Source of the DNA: Rhizobium sp. BK196
GTDB lineage: Bacteria > Pseudomonadota > Alphaproteobacteria > Rhizobiales > Rhizobiaceae
Direction: 5' to 3'
Length of the DNA stretch: 64,000 bases
Assembly (NCBI RefSeq): GCF_014193255.1
Contig: NZ_JACHZB010000001.1
Coordinates: forward strand, 1,086,018-1,150,017
In this document: positions 7,627 to 15,182 of the stretch, piece after piece
Layout: the number at the start of each line of letters is the position of its first letter
How positions within the stretch are numbered: position 1 is the first letter of the stretch
Notes under the pieces: generated by a model
What the model was told of the DNA's origin: nothing
Database searches by the model: none
Seen by the model: the letters and a program-made list of their open reading frames with translations, nothing else
Made by a program: the position numbers and the translations under genes

Positions 7627-7899
7627 TTACGCCTTTTTCTGAGTTGCACGTCTGGCATAGGTCGGAAAGGCGACGATATTATTGCCGTCAGCAGCATCCG
7701 CGCCAAGGGGCCATGCCGCCGCCTCACCGGGCATGCGTGCTTCCCAGGCGGGAAACAGCACCACATTGGGATAACTGCGCCGGCGCGCGGCATTCTCAAG
7801 GAAAACCTCGTAAAGCGCCGGCACTAGGCCGTCGCCACCGTGAGCGGCGAGCTTGTGCAGGCCGATCATCGTGAACCCGTCAGGGCGTTCTTCGTTCAT
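7627..7899 (-). CDS. Conserved hypothetical protein of the haem/iron operon
   Basis: A 90-residue soluble protein with no signal peptide or membrane segment. I do not recognise a domain; noticeable are two aromatic/proline patches (NVVLFPAWEARMPGE and NNIVAFPTYARRA). Its ATG overlaps the stop of the DUF2325 gene (ATGA) and its stop lies ten bases before hmuQ, so it is translationally embedded in the presumed iron-controlled unit. A role in haem or iron handling is inferred from position alone. Confidence 0.7.
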   Translation of the reverse strand: MNEERPDGFTMIGLHKLAAHGGDGLVPALYEVFLENAARRRSYPNVVLFPAWEARMPGEAAAWPLGADAADGNNIVAFPTYARRATQKKA

Positions 7900-8303
7900 C
7901 GGGAATTGTCTCGTTCATTCATCGTCTGCAGCGCCCGTTCCAGGCTGGATTTGCTGCCGTTGCGCAGCGGAATGAAGGCCTTGCTGAACTTCTTGCAGCC
8001 GGTCTTCACCCGCAGGCAGGCATCGTGGCTGATACAGTCGATGGGGCAGAACACGCAGTCGACCGAGGGAAGCAGCGTATCGATGCGCGAAACCGCTTCG
8101 CGAAGACCGCCATCATGGTGGATGAGTTCGGCGCCGAAATTACTGGCGATCTGGCGAAGATGCGCCACCTGGCAATCTCGGCCGCCCACATAGAGGAAAC
8201 TGCGGCCATCCAGCTTGGAGCGCGCGGAGGAAGTCTCTTTGGCCTCCTGATCGGCCTGAACACGGATGTCCCGGTTCGCCCCCTTCTTTGCCTTTCGAGC
8301 CAT
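7896..8303 (-). CDS. DUF2325 domain protein
   Basis: A 135-residue cytoplasmic protein. A basic, low-complexity N-terminus (MARKAKKGANRD) is followed by a DUF2325 domain (about 33-130): RSFLYVGGRDCQVAHLRQIA, LIHHDGGLREAVSRIDTLLP and the cysteine-bearing CVFCPIDCISHDACLRVKTGCKK. Several cysteines (CxxCxxxC...C) suggest metal or Fe-S binding, which would fit its place in an iron-responsive operon; the family's function is not established. First gene of the DUF2325/90-aa/hmuQ unit, with the candidate RirA box about 90 bases upstream of its start. Confidence 0.85.
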   Translation of the reverse strand: MARKAKKGANRDIRVQADQEAKETSSARSKLDGRSFLYVGGRDCQVAHLRQIASNFGAELIHHDGGLREAVSRIDTLLPSVDCVFCPIDCISHDACLRVKTGCKKFSKAFIPLRNGSKSSLERALQTMNERDNSR

Positions 8304-8394
8304 TTACCACCCGTTCGCTCGTTGATCATCACACGATTCCTGCGTGTGCGACCGGGACCTTATTAAACTTGATTTTTGTAGTAAAGTATAAAGT

Positions 8395-8409
8395 TGATTG
8401 TTTTTGTCA
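8395..8409 (-). promoter_or_regulatory. Candidate RirA iron-responsive (IRO) box 1
   Basis: Reads TGACAAAAACAATCA on the minus strand, matching TGA-N9-TCA, the iron-responsive motif bound by RirA in rhizobia. It lies in an AT-rich stretch (8360-8409) with a possible TATACT -10 element downstream, ahead of the DUF2325/hmuQ unit. On this reading the unit is repressed when iron is sufficient. Confidence 0.6.
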
Positions 8410-8411
8410 TA

Positions 8412-9794
8412 TTATCGAGACGTGATCTCGATCGGCGCTGACATGGTCATCGCCTGGCCGCCCGGCGGAGGGCTGAACGGTGCCGCGCGACGGACCGCAT
8501 CGAGAGCGAGCTGATCGATCTCCGGAACGCCGGAACCGCGCGAAACACGAGCCGACGTCAGGCTGCCGCTGCCGCTGACCGAGAAGGTGACGACAACACT
8601 ACCTTCGACGCCCCGAGGCTTCCTGATCGCGCGGCGAATACGGCTACGAATCTTGCCGGTATAATTCGCGGTGGCGGCAGTCCCCACACCATTATTGCCA
8701 TTGGCGGCCTGAGAACTGTTGTCAGATTGCGCGGACGAGTTCCCTTCGGCAACGCCGCGCGTCGATGACTGCTGCGCATCGCCCTTGTCGCCGGCTGTTT
8801 TCTGCGGAGAGCGCTTCTTCTCAACCGGCTTTTCCCGCGCCGTTACCTTCGGCTTCGGCGTGGGCGTGACAACCTCCTCCGGCTTTTCCGGCTCAGGCTG
8901 GCCTTCAGCCGTTTCGACGGGCTTGACCTCTTCGGGGGTCTGCGCGACCTCCGGTTGGGTCTCCGCGGGCTTGATTTCAGCCGGCGGCACCTCGGCAGGC
9001 TGGACGTTCGTCGGCTGGATCTCGGCGGGCTGCATTTCCGAAGGAACCGTATCGACGGGCGCCGGCTGCTCCGGAACGACCGTCGACATGGGCTGCACGA
9101 CAGAATCCTCTGCCGGCACTTCGGACACTAGAATTTCCGGCTCCACTGCCGCAGAAGTCTCGGGCGAGACTCGCATCACCTCCGGCGCCGGCGCCTGCTG
9201 AACGGCATCCTGCGTCTCAACCGGCGCAACCTCTGTCGGCTGCACCGCCTCGGGCTGCACCTGCGCCGTCTCCATTGGCTGGATGGTATCGGGCTGGACG
9301 GCCTCCGGAATGATTTCTTCCTGGACCGTCGTCTCCGTCTCGCCGGCCGCCGCCTGATCGACATCGGAATCGCCGTACATGACGACGCTCATCGCCTGGC
9401 CGGCTTCCTCGATCGCCTCTTCAGGCGCTTTCGGAAAGGCAATGATCAGCGCAGTCGCCAATGCCGCGTGAAAGATCAGCGAGCAGATGCAGGTCAGTGT
9501 CAGCCGCCGCCGCACCGGGGCCTTCTCGTCCTCCTGCTTCTCCACCGCCGCATCCATCGGCAATGGTGTCACCGGAGCAGCGGGAGCGGCTTCCGGATGA
9601 TCGGGAAAGGAGGAGATCTGCGCAAAACGCGCATAGTGGATGACCTGTTCTCCGGCCGGCTGGCGCTGCGCGTTGCGCAGATCGACAAGCTCGTGGCCGG
9701 GATGCATGCCGGGATTGTTGTCATTCAGGCCCTTGTCAGCGCCCTCCTCCTCGATGAGCACGTGTCTCGATCTGGATTTCGCTGAAATTGCCAT
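8412..9794 (-). CDS. tonB: TonB energy-transducing protein
   Basis: A 460-residue TonB. A cytoplasmic N-terminal region of ~100 residues, longer than usual, precedes the single signal-anchor (about 101-121, LTCICSLIFHAALATALIIAF). A long periplasmic Pro/Glu/Val-rich spacer follows (about 150-325), built of QPTEV, QPAEI and PAETQP units, then a Lys/Pro segment and a C-terminal TonB domain (about 378-460: GKIRSRIRRAIRKPRGVEGSVVVTFSVS, ending in APFSPPP). TonB couples ExbBD to outer-membrane haem and siderophore receptors. No exbBD or receptor gene is in the window. A gene of unknown function lies 72 bases upstream on the same strand. Confidence 0.9.
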   Translation of the reverse strand: MAISAKSRSRHVLIEEEGADKGLNDNNPGMHPGHELVDLRNAQRQPAGEQVIHYARFAQISSFPDHPEAAPAAPVTPLPMDAAVEKQEDEKAPVRRRLTLTCICSLIFHAALATALIIAFPKAPEEAIEEAGQAMSVVMYGDSDVDQAAAGETETTVQEEIIPEAVQPDTIQPMETAQVQPEAVQPTEVAPVETQDAVQQAPAPEVMRVSPETSAAVEPEILVSEVPAEDSVVQPMSTVVPEQPAPVDTVPSEMQPAEIQPTNVQPAEVPPAEIKPAETQPEVAQTPEEVKPVETAEGQPEPEKPEEVVTPTPKPKVTAREKPVEKKRSPQKTAGDKGDAQQSSTRGVAEGNSSAQSDNSSQAANGNNGVGTAATANYTGKIRSRIRRAIRKPRGVEGSVVVTFSVSGSGSLTSARVSRGSGVPEIDQLALDAVRRAAPFSPPPGGQAMTMSAPIEITSR

Positions 9795-9866
9795 CTGACG
9801 CCTCGGACAACCTGAAACATGCGCACCGGGTTTCCTCCCGGCCCGGTCTTGGCCTTCGACCTGGTC

Positions 9867-10298
9867 TTAGCCTTCGAAAGGAACTGATATCTGTGAGCGG
9901 GTCACGAGACCCTTCATGCATTCGCCGGCCGCCGGTCCGTCACAGACGGGCGTGTCGTTGATCAGCACGCGCGTGACTGTCTCGCACTTTACGTTCGGCA
10001 TATCGAACTGGCGCACGCGCTTCTTGCCCTGCGGCAGGTCGCGGAAATCGAGCACGGTGATGCGGTCGACGGCGTTCTTGTCGTTGAAGAAAGCAAGCTC
10101 GAAGGAGACCTTGTTGATCGGCGTCGCCAGATTGTTCTCGGCAACGAAGGTCATCATGCAGCCCTTCTGCGAGGGCGTCAGCGCGTTGAGCTCGACATCG
10201 AGCTTGGAAGCCGCCGCCGCATCCTGCGCATAGGCTTGTTCCGCGTACGAAACCGAAAACAAGAGACCAGCCGCAAAAGCGGCAAACCGACCCGTCAT
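9867..10298 (-). CDS. Exported hypothetical protein upstream of tonB
   Basis: A 143-residue protein with a signal peptide (MTGRFAAFAAGLLFSVSYAEQAYA). The mature part contains SQKGCMMTFVAENNL, INKVSFELAFFN and a C-terminal CETVTRVLINDTPVCDGPAAGECMKGL whose cysteines could form disulfides. It looks like a small periplasmic beta-rich protein; I do not recognise a named family. ATG 10298 has a good GGAGAGG site just upstream. It starts a minus-strand unit with tonB, divergent from hmuP, with iron-box-like sequence in between, so a periplasmic role in TonB-dependent uptake is a reasonable inference. Confidence 0.75.
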   Translation of the reverse strand: MTGRFAAFAAGLLFSVSYAEQAYAQDAAAASKLDVELNALTPSQKGCMMTFVAENNLATPINKVSFELAFFNDKNAVDRITVLDFRDLPQGKKRVRQFDMPNVKCETVTRVLINDTPVCDGPAAGECMKGLVTRSQISVPFEG

Positions 10299-10363
10299 TA
10301 TAACCTCTCCAAAGAGCAAATCGACCGCCCTAAGGCGGCTTCAAAACAGCCCCGTCAAAAACT

Positions 10364-10378
10364 TGACTGCTTTTGTCT
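10364..10378 (-). promoter_or_regulatory. Degenerate IRO-like box 2 (tonB side)
   Basis: On the minus strand AGACAAAAGCAGTCA matches box 1 (TGACAAAAACAATCA) at 12 of 15 positions. It is 66 bases upstream of the minus-strand unit that leads to tonB. It has AGA instead of TGA in the left half-site. Confidence 0.4.
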
Positions 10379-10404
10379 TCAATTATTGCGTCTTTAAAAA
10401 ACTA

Positions 10405-10419
10405 TGAGTATGAGAGTCA
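10405..10419 (+). promoter_or_regulatory. Candidate RirA iron-responsive (IRO) box 3 (hmu side)
   Basis: TGAGTATGAGAGTCA fits TGA-N9-TCA exactly and lies 61 bases upstream of hmuP. With box 2 it would give each divergent unit its own operator. Confidence 0.55.
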
Positions 10420-10479
10420 AGATAAATGTAGCCGGAACCGGGGCCTTCAACCCCGCAATCACGGGAAAAGCCGACCGAA

Positions 10480-10665
10480 ATGATGGTTGAAAAGCCAGAT
10501 AATTTTAAGCTCGCACAGCTGCGCAACGAGCCAGCAGTGGCCGAGATCCGTGTTCTCGAAAGCGGCGATCTTTTTGCCGGCACCAACGAGATCATGATCA
10601 GGCACGACGGCGTGATCTACCGCCTGAAGATCACCCGTCAGGGCAAACTCATTCTCAACAAGTAA
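10480..10665 (+). CDS. hmuP: Hemin uptake protein HemP/HmuP
   Basis: A 61-residue protein with the HemP signature RVLESGDLFAGTNEIMIRHDGVIYRLKITRQGKLILNK across nearly its whole length (given here only as the motif region, residues about 25-61; key elements are LFxG, EIxIxHxGxxYRLxxTRxGKLIL). HmuP is a small regulator or accessory of bacterial haem uptake, required for full expression of the haem receptor in Bradyrhizobium. First gene of the plus-strand hmuPSTUV unit, 21 bases before hmuS, with a candidate RirA box upstream. A second ATG at 10483 is an equally possible start. Confidence 0.9.
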   Translation: MMVEKPDNFKLAQLRNEPAVAEIRVLESGDLFAGTNEIMIRHDGVIYRLKITRQGKLILNK

Positions 10666-10686
10666 GCTTGATAAGCAGGGTAGTAC

Positions 10687-11736
10687 ATGACCGAGCAGAG
10701 CAGACCGGCACCATCCGAAATCCGCGCATTCCGCGCTGAGAACCCAAAAATGCGCGAGCGCGATATTGCCGCGCAACTCAAGATTTCCGAGGCGGCCCTC
10801 GTCGCCGCCGAAGTCGGCATCAGCGCTATCAGGATCGATGCCAGCGCCGCAAAGCTCCTGGAACGTGTCGCCGATCTCGGCGAAGTCATGGCGCTGTCGC
10901 GCAACGAAAGCGCCGTGCACGAGAAGATCGGCGTCTACGAAAACATCAAGGTCGGCGAGCACAATGCGATCGTGCTCGGCGAAAACATCGATCTGCGCGT
11001 CTTCCCGAGCCGCTGGGTCCACGCCTTTGCCGTCACCAAGAAGGATGGCGACACCGAACGCCTCAGTCTTCAGTATTTCGACAAGACCGGCAATGCCGTT
11101 CACAAGATCCACCTGCGCCCGGCATCCAATGTCGAAGCCTACCATCGCATCGTCGCCGAGCTGAAGATCGATGACCAGAGCCAGGAACTCGTCGAAGCCG
11201 AGGCTGCCCCGGATGCCGACGAAGACGGCAATGTCAGCCGCGAAGAGCTGCGCGACAACTGGAGCAAGATGACCGATACGCATGAATTCTTCGGCATGCT
11301 GAAGCGCCTGAAGATCGGCCGCCAGGCCGCCGTGCGCACCGTCGGCGAGGACTATGCCTGGAAGCTCGACAATACGGCGACGGCAAAGATGATGCATGCC
11401 GCCGTCAAATCAGGCCTGCCGATCATGTGCTTCGTCGCCAATAACGGCATCGTGCAGATCCATTCCGGCCCGATCTTCAACGTCCAGCCGATGGGTCCGT
11501 GGATCAACATCCTCGACGAAACCTTCCATCTGCATCTGCGCCAGGACCACATTGCCGAGACCTGGGCTGTACGCAAGCCGACCAAGGACGGCCACGTCAC
11601 CTCGCTCGAAGCCTATGATGCTAATGGCAAGATGATCATCCAGTTCTTCGGCAAGCGGAAGGAAGGCTCCGACGAGAATGCCGAATGGCGTGACATCCTG
11701 GAAAATCTGCCACGGGCAACAAGCGTCGCCGCATAA
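10687..11736 (+). CDS. hmuS: Hemin-degrading factor HmuS
   Basis: A 349-residue cytoplasmic haem-handling protein of the HemS/HmuS/ChuX family, built of two tandem HemS domains (about 10-165 and 190-340). Visible family features are RAFRAENPKMRERDIAAQL near the start, VMALSRNESAVHEKIGVYEN, SRWVHAFAV, and in the second half NNGIVQIHSGPIFNVQPMGPW and DETFHLHLRQDHIAETW. Members accept haem from the HmuUV importer and can break it down or deliver it. Length matches the family. It lies between hmuP and hmuT in one operon. Confidence 0.92.
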   Translation: MTEQSRPAPSEIRAFRAENPKMRERDIAAQLKISEAALVAAEVGISAIRIDASAAKLLERVADLGEVMALSRNESAVHEKIGVYENIKVGEHNAIVLGENIDLRVFPSRWVHAFAVTKKDGDTERLSLQYFDKTGNAVHKIHLRPASNVEAYHRIVAELKIDDQSQELVEAEAAPDADEDGNVSREELRDNWSKMTDTHEFFGMLKRLKIGRQAAVRTVGEDYAWKLDNTATAKMMHAAVKSGLPIMCFVANNGIVQIHSGPIFNVQPMGPWINILDETFHLHLRQDHIAETWAVRKPTKDGHVTSLEAYDANGKMIIQFFGKRKEGSDENAEWRDILENLPRATSVAA

Positions 11737-11747
11737 GGATCGCAACG

Positions 11748-12677
11748 ATGAAGATGCGTAACAACCTGCGCCGGATCCGCCTCCGGGAACTGGTCTTGAC
11801 TGCGGCCGTCATCGCCCTGCCGCTGATCCCCGCAGCACCGGCGGGCGAGAACTATGCTTTCGTCCGCGCCGCGCACGCTGAGGAAAAGAAGCTCGACACG
11901 TCGCGGCTGGTTTCGGTCGGCGGCGACGTCACCGAGGTCATCTACGCGCTCGGTGAGGAAAGCAGGCTGATCGCCCGCGATACGACGAGCACGTATCCGG
12001 AAGCCGCCTTGAAGCTGCCCGACGTCGGCTATATGCGCGCCCTCTCACCGGAAGGGATTCTCGGCATGAACCCGACGGCGATCATCGCCGTCGAGGGCTC
12101 AGGCCCGCAGGAAGCGCTGAACGTCCTGAAGAACGCCAGCGTGCCCTTCGAGACCGTGCCGAACGCCTATACGCGCGACGGCATCATCGCCAAGATCGAT
12201 CGCGTCGGAACGCTGCTGAACGTCCAGGACAAGGCAAAGGCGCTTGAAGAAAAGGTCGGCGCCGATCTCGACGCCGCCGTCGCAGACGCCGGAAAGCGCC
12301 CCGAAGCGGAGCGCAAGCGCGTTCTCTTCATCCTCAGTGCCCAGAACGGCCGCATCATGGCTTCAGGCATCGGCACCGCTGCTGATGGCATCATCAAGCT
12401 TGCCGGCGCGATCAATGCTGTCGGCGAATTCCCCGGCTACAAGCCGCTCACCGATGAGGCGATCATCAGCGCCAAGCCGGACGTGATCCTGATGATGAAC
12501 CGCGGCGATGGTGCCGGCATCAAGAACGAGGATCTGCTGGCACAGCCGTCGATCGCGCTGACGCCGGCCGGCGAAAACAAGGCGATCATCCGTATGGACG
12601 GCATGCATCTCCTGGGCTTCGGTCCGCGCACGGCAAGTGCTGTCCGCGAACTCAACGCGGCGATCTACGGGGGCTGA
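11748..12677 (+). CDS. hmuT: Hemin ABC transporter periplasmic binding protein HmuT
   Basis: A 309-residue haem-binding protein. A long N-terminal export region with a basic stretch (NNLRRIRLREL) and hydrophobic core runs to about residue 43 (AAHAEE). The mature protein starts RLVSVGGDVTEVIYALGEE, as in helical-backbone binding proteins. The segment VGYMRALSPEGILGMNPT carries the tyrosine that is the axial haem ligand in ShuT/PhuT homologues. It delivers haem to HmuU. It begins 11 bases after hmuS and its stop is two bases before the hmuU start. Confidence 0.92.
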   Translation: MKMRNNLRRIRLRELVLTAAVIALPLIPAAPAGENYAFVRAAHAEEKKLDTSRLVSVGGDVTEVIYALGEESRLIARDTTSTYPEAALKLPDVGYMRALSPEGILGMNPTAIIAVEGSGPQEALNVLKNASVPFETVPNAYTRDGIIAKIDRVGTLLNVQDKAKALEEKVGADLDAAVADAGKRPEAERKRVLFILSAQNGRIMASGIGTAADGIIKLAGAINAVGEFPGYKPLTDEAIISAKPDVILMMNRGDGAGIKNEDLLAQPSIALTPAGENKAIIRMDGMHLLGFGPRTASAVRELNAAIYGG

Positions 12678-12679
12678 TT

Positions 12680-13789
12680 ATGGCCGTTCCGGAAGCCATG
12701 ATGGAAAACAGGCGATCCCTTTCGGCTCTATTCCAACGGAGCCGGCAGGCGGGCGATAGAACCGAACTGGCCTTGCTTGCGATCACCCTGCTCGTCCTGG
12801 CTTCCGTCTTCGCGCTGCTCTTCTCCGTCACGACAGGCGCATCGGACGCGTCCATTCTCGATGTTCTGAGAAACATGGCGGGCTCACAAACGGCGCTCAG
12901 CGCCCGCGACCGGATCATCATCTTCGATATACGCCTGCCCCGCGCCATCCTCGGCTTCCTGATCGGCGGATCGCTCGCCGTCTCCGGCGCAGTCATGCAG
13001 GGCCTGTTCCGCAACCCGCTGGCCGATCCCGGCCTTGTCGGTGTCTCCTCCGGCGCGGGTCTCGGCGCTGTCATCATGATCGTGCTCGGCGGTACGATCG
13101 CGGCACCGTTTTACCTTGTGCTCGGCATCTACGCCCTTCCGCTTGCAGCCTTCGGCGGCGGCCTCGCCACCACCCTGCTGCTCTACCGGGTCGCCACCAG
13201 CAACGGCCAGACCTCCGTCGCCACCATGCTGCTCGCCGGCATCGCGCTCGGCGCCTTGGCCGGGGCACTGACGGGGGTGCTGATCTACATGGCGAATGAC
13301 CAGCAGCTGCGCGATCTCACCTTCTGGGGCATGGGCTCGCTTGCCGGTGCCACCTGGATCAAGATATCAGCAGCAGGCCCCATCATCCTGGTTTCCTTCA
13401 TCGCGCTGCCCTTCATGGCCCGGGGCTTGAATGCGATCACGCTCGGCGAGGCCGCAGCCTTTCACATGGGCGTATCCGTCCAGCGGCTGAAGAATATCGC
13501 CATCGTCACCGTTGCGGCCGCAACCGGCGCTTCGGTCGCCGTCAGCGGCGGCATCGGCTTCGTCGGCATCGTCGTGCCGCATATTCTGCGCATGGTGATC
13601 GGTCCGGACCACCGCTTCCTGCTGCCGGCATCGGCCCTGCTTGGCGGCTCGCTGCTGATCTTCGCCGACGTGCTCGCCCGCACCATCGTCGCACCGGCCG
13701 AACTGCCGATCGGCATCATCACGGCAGCGGTCGGCGGCCCCTTCTTCCTCTGGATCCTGTTGCGGCAGCGCTCGCGCCTTGCCCTCTGA
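12680..13789 (+). CDS. hmuU: Hemin ABC transporter permease HmuU
   Basis: A 369-residue FecCD/BtuC-family permease with about ten hydrophobic segments. Family phrases include RLPRAILGFLIGGSLAVSGAVMQGLFRNPLADPGLVGVSSGAGLGA (residues about 90-130; key elements R-LPR, GxxLAxSGxxxQ, RNPLADPxLxG) and GFVGIVVPHILRMVIGPDHRFLLP near residue 295. It forms the inner-membrane channel for haem with HmuV. The ATG at 12680 could be replaced by an in-frame ATG at 12698 or 12701; the extra N-terminus is not conserved-looking. Confidence 0.92.
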   Translation: MAVPEAMMENRRSLSALFQRSRQAGDRTELALLAITLLVLASVFALLFSVTTGASDASILDVLRNMAGSQTALSARDRIIIFDIRLPRAILGFLIGGSLAVSGAVMQGLFRNPLADPGLVGVSSGAGLGAVIMIVLGGTIAAPFYLVLGIYALPLAAFGGGLATTLLLYRVATSNGQTSVATMLLAGIALGALAGALTGVLIYMANDQQLRDLTFWGMGSLAGATWIKISAAGPIILVSFIALPFMARGLNAITLGEAAAFHMGVSVQRLKNIAIVTVAAATGASVAVSGGIGFVGIVVPHILRMVIGPDHRFLLPASALLGGSLLIFADVLARTIVAPAELPIGIITAAVGGPFFLWILLRQRSRLAL

Positions 13790-13799
13790 GTTTGCCCCA

Positions 13800-14594
13800 A
13801 TGATCGAAGTTTCCGGCGTCAGCGTGCGCCTCTCCGGCAAGACCATCGTTCGCGACGTCGCCTTCACCGCGAAGGCCGGCGAGCTTACCGCCATTGCCGG
13901 CCCCAATGGCTCCGGCAAGACGACGACGATGAAGGCCGTTTCCGGCGAGCTTGCCTATGACGGCTCCGTACGTCTCAACGGCGAAGAGGTGCGCACACTG
14001 AAGCCGTGGCAGCTTGCCTCCGTCAGGGGGGTCCTGCCACAGGCAAGCAGTATCTCCTTCCCGTTCACCGTGCGCGAGATCGTTCGCATGGGTCTGACAT
14101 CAGGCCTCAACCTCCACCCGGATCAGACCGATGAGACAGCCGCAAAAGCGCTTGCCGCCGTTGATCTCGCCGGCTTCGAAGGGCGTTTCTATCAGGAACT
14201 CTCGGGCGGCGAGCAGCAGCGCGTGCAGCTTGCCCGCGTGCTCTGCCAGATTGCCCAGCCGGTCGTTGACGGCAAGCCCTGCTGGCTGCTGCTCGACGAG
14301 CCGGTCTCCAGTCTCGATATCAGCCACCAGCTGACGATCATGACGCTGGCGCGCAATTTCTGCGAACGCGGCGGTGGGGTGATAGCAGTCATGCACGATC
14401 TCAACCTGACGGCTCTCTTCGCCGACAGGATCGTGCTGATGAAATCCGGCCGGCTGGCAGCCGCCGGCAATGTGCGCGAGGTGCTGACGGACGAATGCAT
14501 GCAGTCCGTCTTCGGGTGCCCCCTGCGCGTCAACAAGGTGCCATCGGACGGCACGCCCTTCGTGCTGGCCCACAGCGCCTTGGCCGTCAACTGA
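13800..14594 (+). CDS. hmuV: Hemin ABC transporter ATP-binding protein HmuV
   Basis: A 264-residue ABC ATPase with Walker A GPNGSGKTT (about 39-47), Q-loop region LPQASS, signature LSGGEQQRVQLARVL (about 137-151), Walker B CWLLLDEP and switch His in VMHDLNLTA. It energises HmuU for haem import. The ATG at 13800 gives a length typical for HmuV; an in-frame TTG at 13779 would overlap hmuU by 11 bases and is less likely. Last gene of the hmuPSTUV unit. A stress promoter for the next gene begins immediately at its stop. Confidence 0.93.
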   Translation: MIEVSGVSVRLSGKTIVRDVAFTAKAGELTAIAGPNGSGKTTTMKAVSGELAYDGSVRLNGEEVRTLKPWQLASVRGVLPQASSISFPFTVREIVRMGLTSGLNLHPDQTDETAAKALAAVDLAGFEGRFYQELSGGEQQRVQLARVLCQIAQPVVDGKPCWLLLDEPVSSLDISHQLTIMTLARNFCERGGGVIAVMHDLNLTALFADRIVLMKSGRLAAAGNVREVLTDECMQSVFGCPLRVNKVPSDGTPFVLAHSALAVN

Positions 14595-14619
14595 GGAACC
14601 TTTGCGACCCGAATGCGTT
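14595..14619 (+). promoter_or_regulatory. EcfG-type general stress promoter
   Basis: GGAAC (14595-14599), 16 bases, CGTT (14616-14619): a perfect match to the EcfG consensus. It begins directly at the end of hmuV and lies 110 bases upstream of the DUF883-like gene at 14729. Confidence 0.7.
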
Positions 14620-14728
14620 GTCCGCAATGATTTGGGTCAAAGCCGGGCGCTCTCTTCCCTGCCATTGATGGCAATGACCCCGCGCGAAACCGGGCGGCGC
14701 TTGTGCGCGCCCAGCTATGGAGACAGTC

Positions 14729-15073
14729 ATGGCCTACTCCTTCTTCCATTCCAGCCGCAGCCGCCGCAACGGCGCTCTCCACCATCTCGAAACCAGCATC
14801 GAAGACCAGATCGAGGCGCTGCGCGAAGAACTCGCCGAACTCACCCATGTTCTCGGCAAGACCTCCCGCCATCAGAGTGAAAAGCTGCGCTCGCAGGCAT
14901 CTGCAAGCTATGAGGACATTCTCGGCCGCAGTGAGGATCTGCTGAACGAATTGCAGCAGCGTTACCTGCGCAGCGCCGGCGAAGTACGAAACACCGTACG
15001 CCGCCATCCGCTCGCAACGATCGGTGCCGCTGCCGCCTTCGGCCTGCTCGTCGCCATGCTCGCCCGACGCTAG
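14729..15073 (+). CDS. DUF883/YqjD-like membrane-anchored protein
   Basis: A 114-residue protein with an alpha-helical, Glu/Gln/Arg-rich body (about 18-85: LETSIEDQIEALREELAEL and ASYEDILGRSEDLLNELQQR) and one C-terminal transmembrane segment (about 95-112, HPLATIGAAAAFGLLVAML). This is the ElaB/YqjD layout; E. coli YqjD is a stress-induced inner-membrane protein reported to bind ribosomes. ATG 14729 is chosen because GGAG at 14719-14722 is well spaced. A consensus EcfG promoter precedes it and a holin-like gene follows, recalling E. coli yqjDE. Confidence 0.8.
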   Translation: MAYSFFHSSRSRRNGALHHLETSIEDQIEALREELAELTHVLGKTSRHQSEKLRSQASASYEDILGRSEDLLNELQQRYLRSAGEVRNTVRRHPLATIGAAAAFGLLVAMLARR

Positions 15074-15170
15074 AGTATTCCCGCTCTTTTCGAATAACGG
15101 AAACACTCTATCTCTTTGTTTTAACGCAATTCCGGACGCAAAACCGCTGCGCACTTTTGCTGGAATTGCT
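15072..15170 (-). repeat. RIME1-like intergenic element, copy C (reverse orientation)
   Basis: Read on the minus strand it matches copies B and D closely: AGCAATTCCAGC...AAAGTGCGCAGCGGTTTTGC...CCGGAATTGC, then AGAGTGTTTCCG...CGGGAATACT. It lies between the yqjD-like and holin-like genes, within the presumed operon, so it would be transcribed as a double hairpin between two cistrons. Confidence 0.78.
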
Positions 15171-15182
15171 GTAGGAGGCTCG

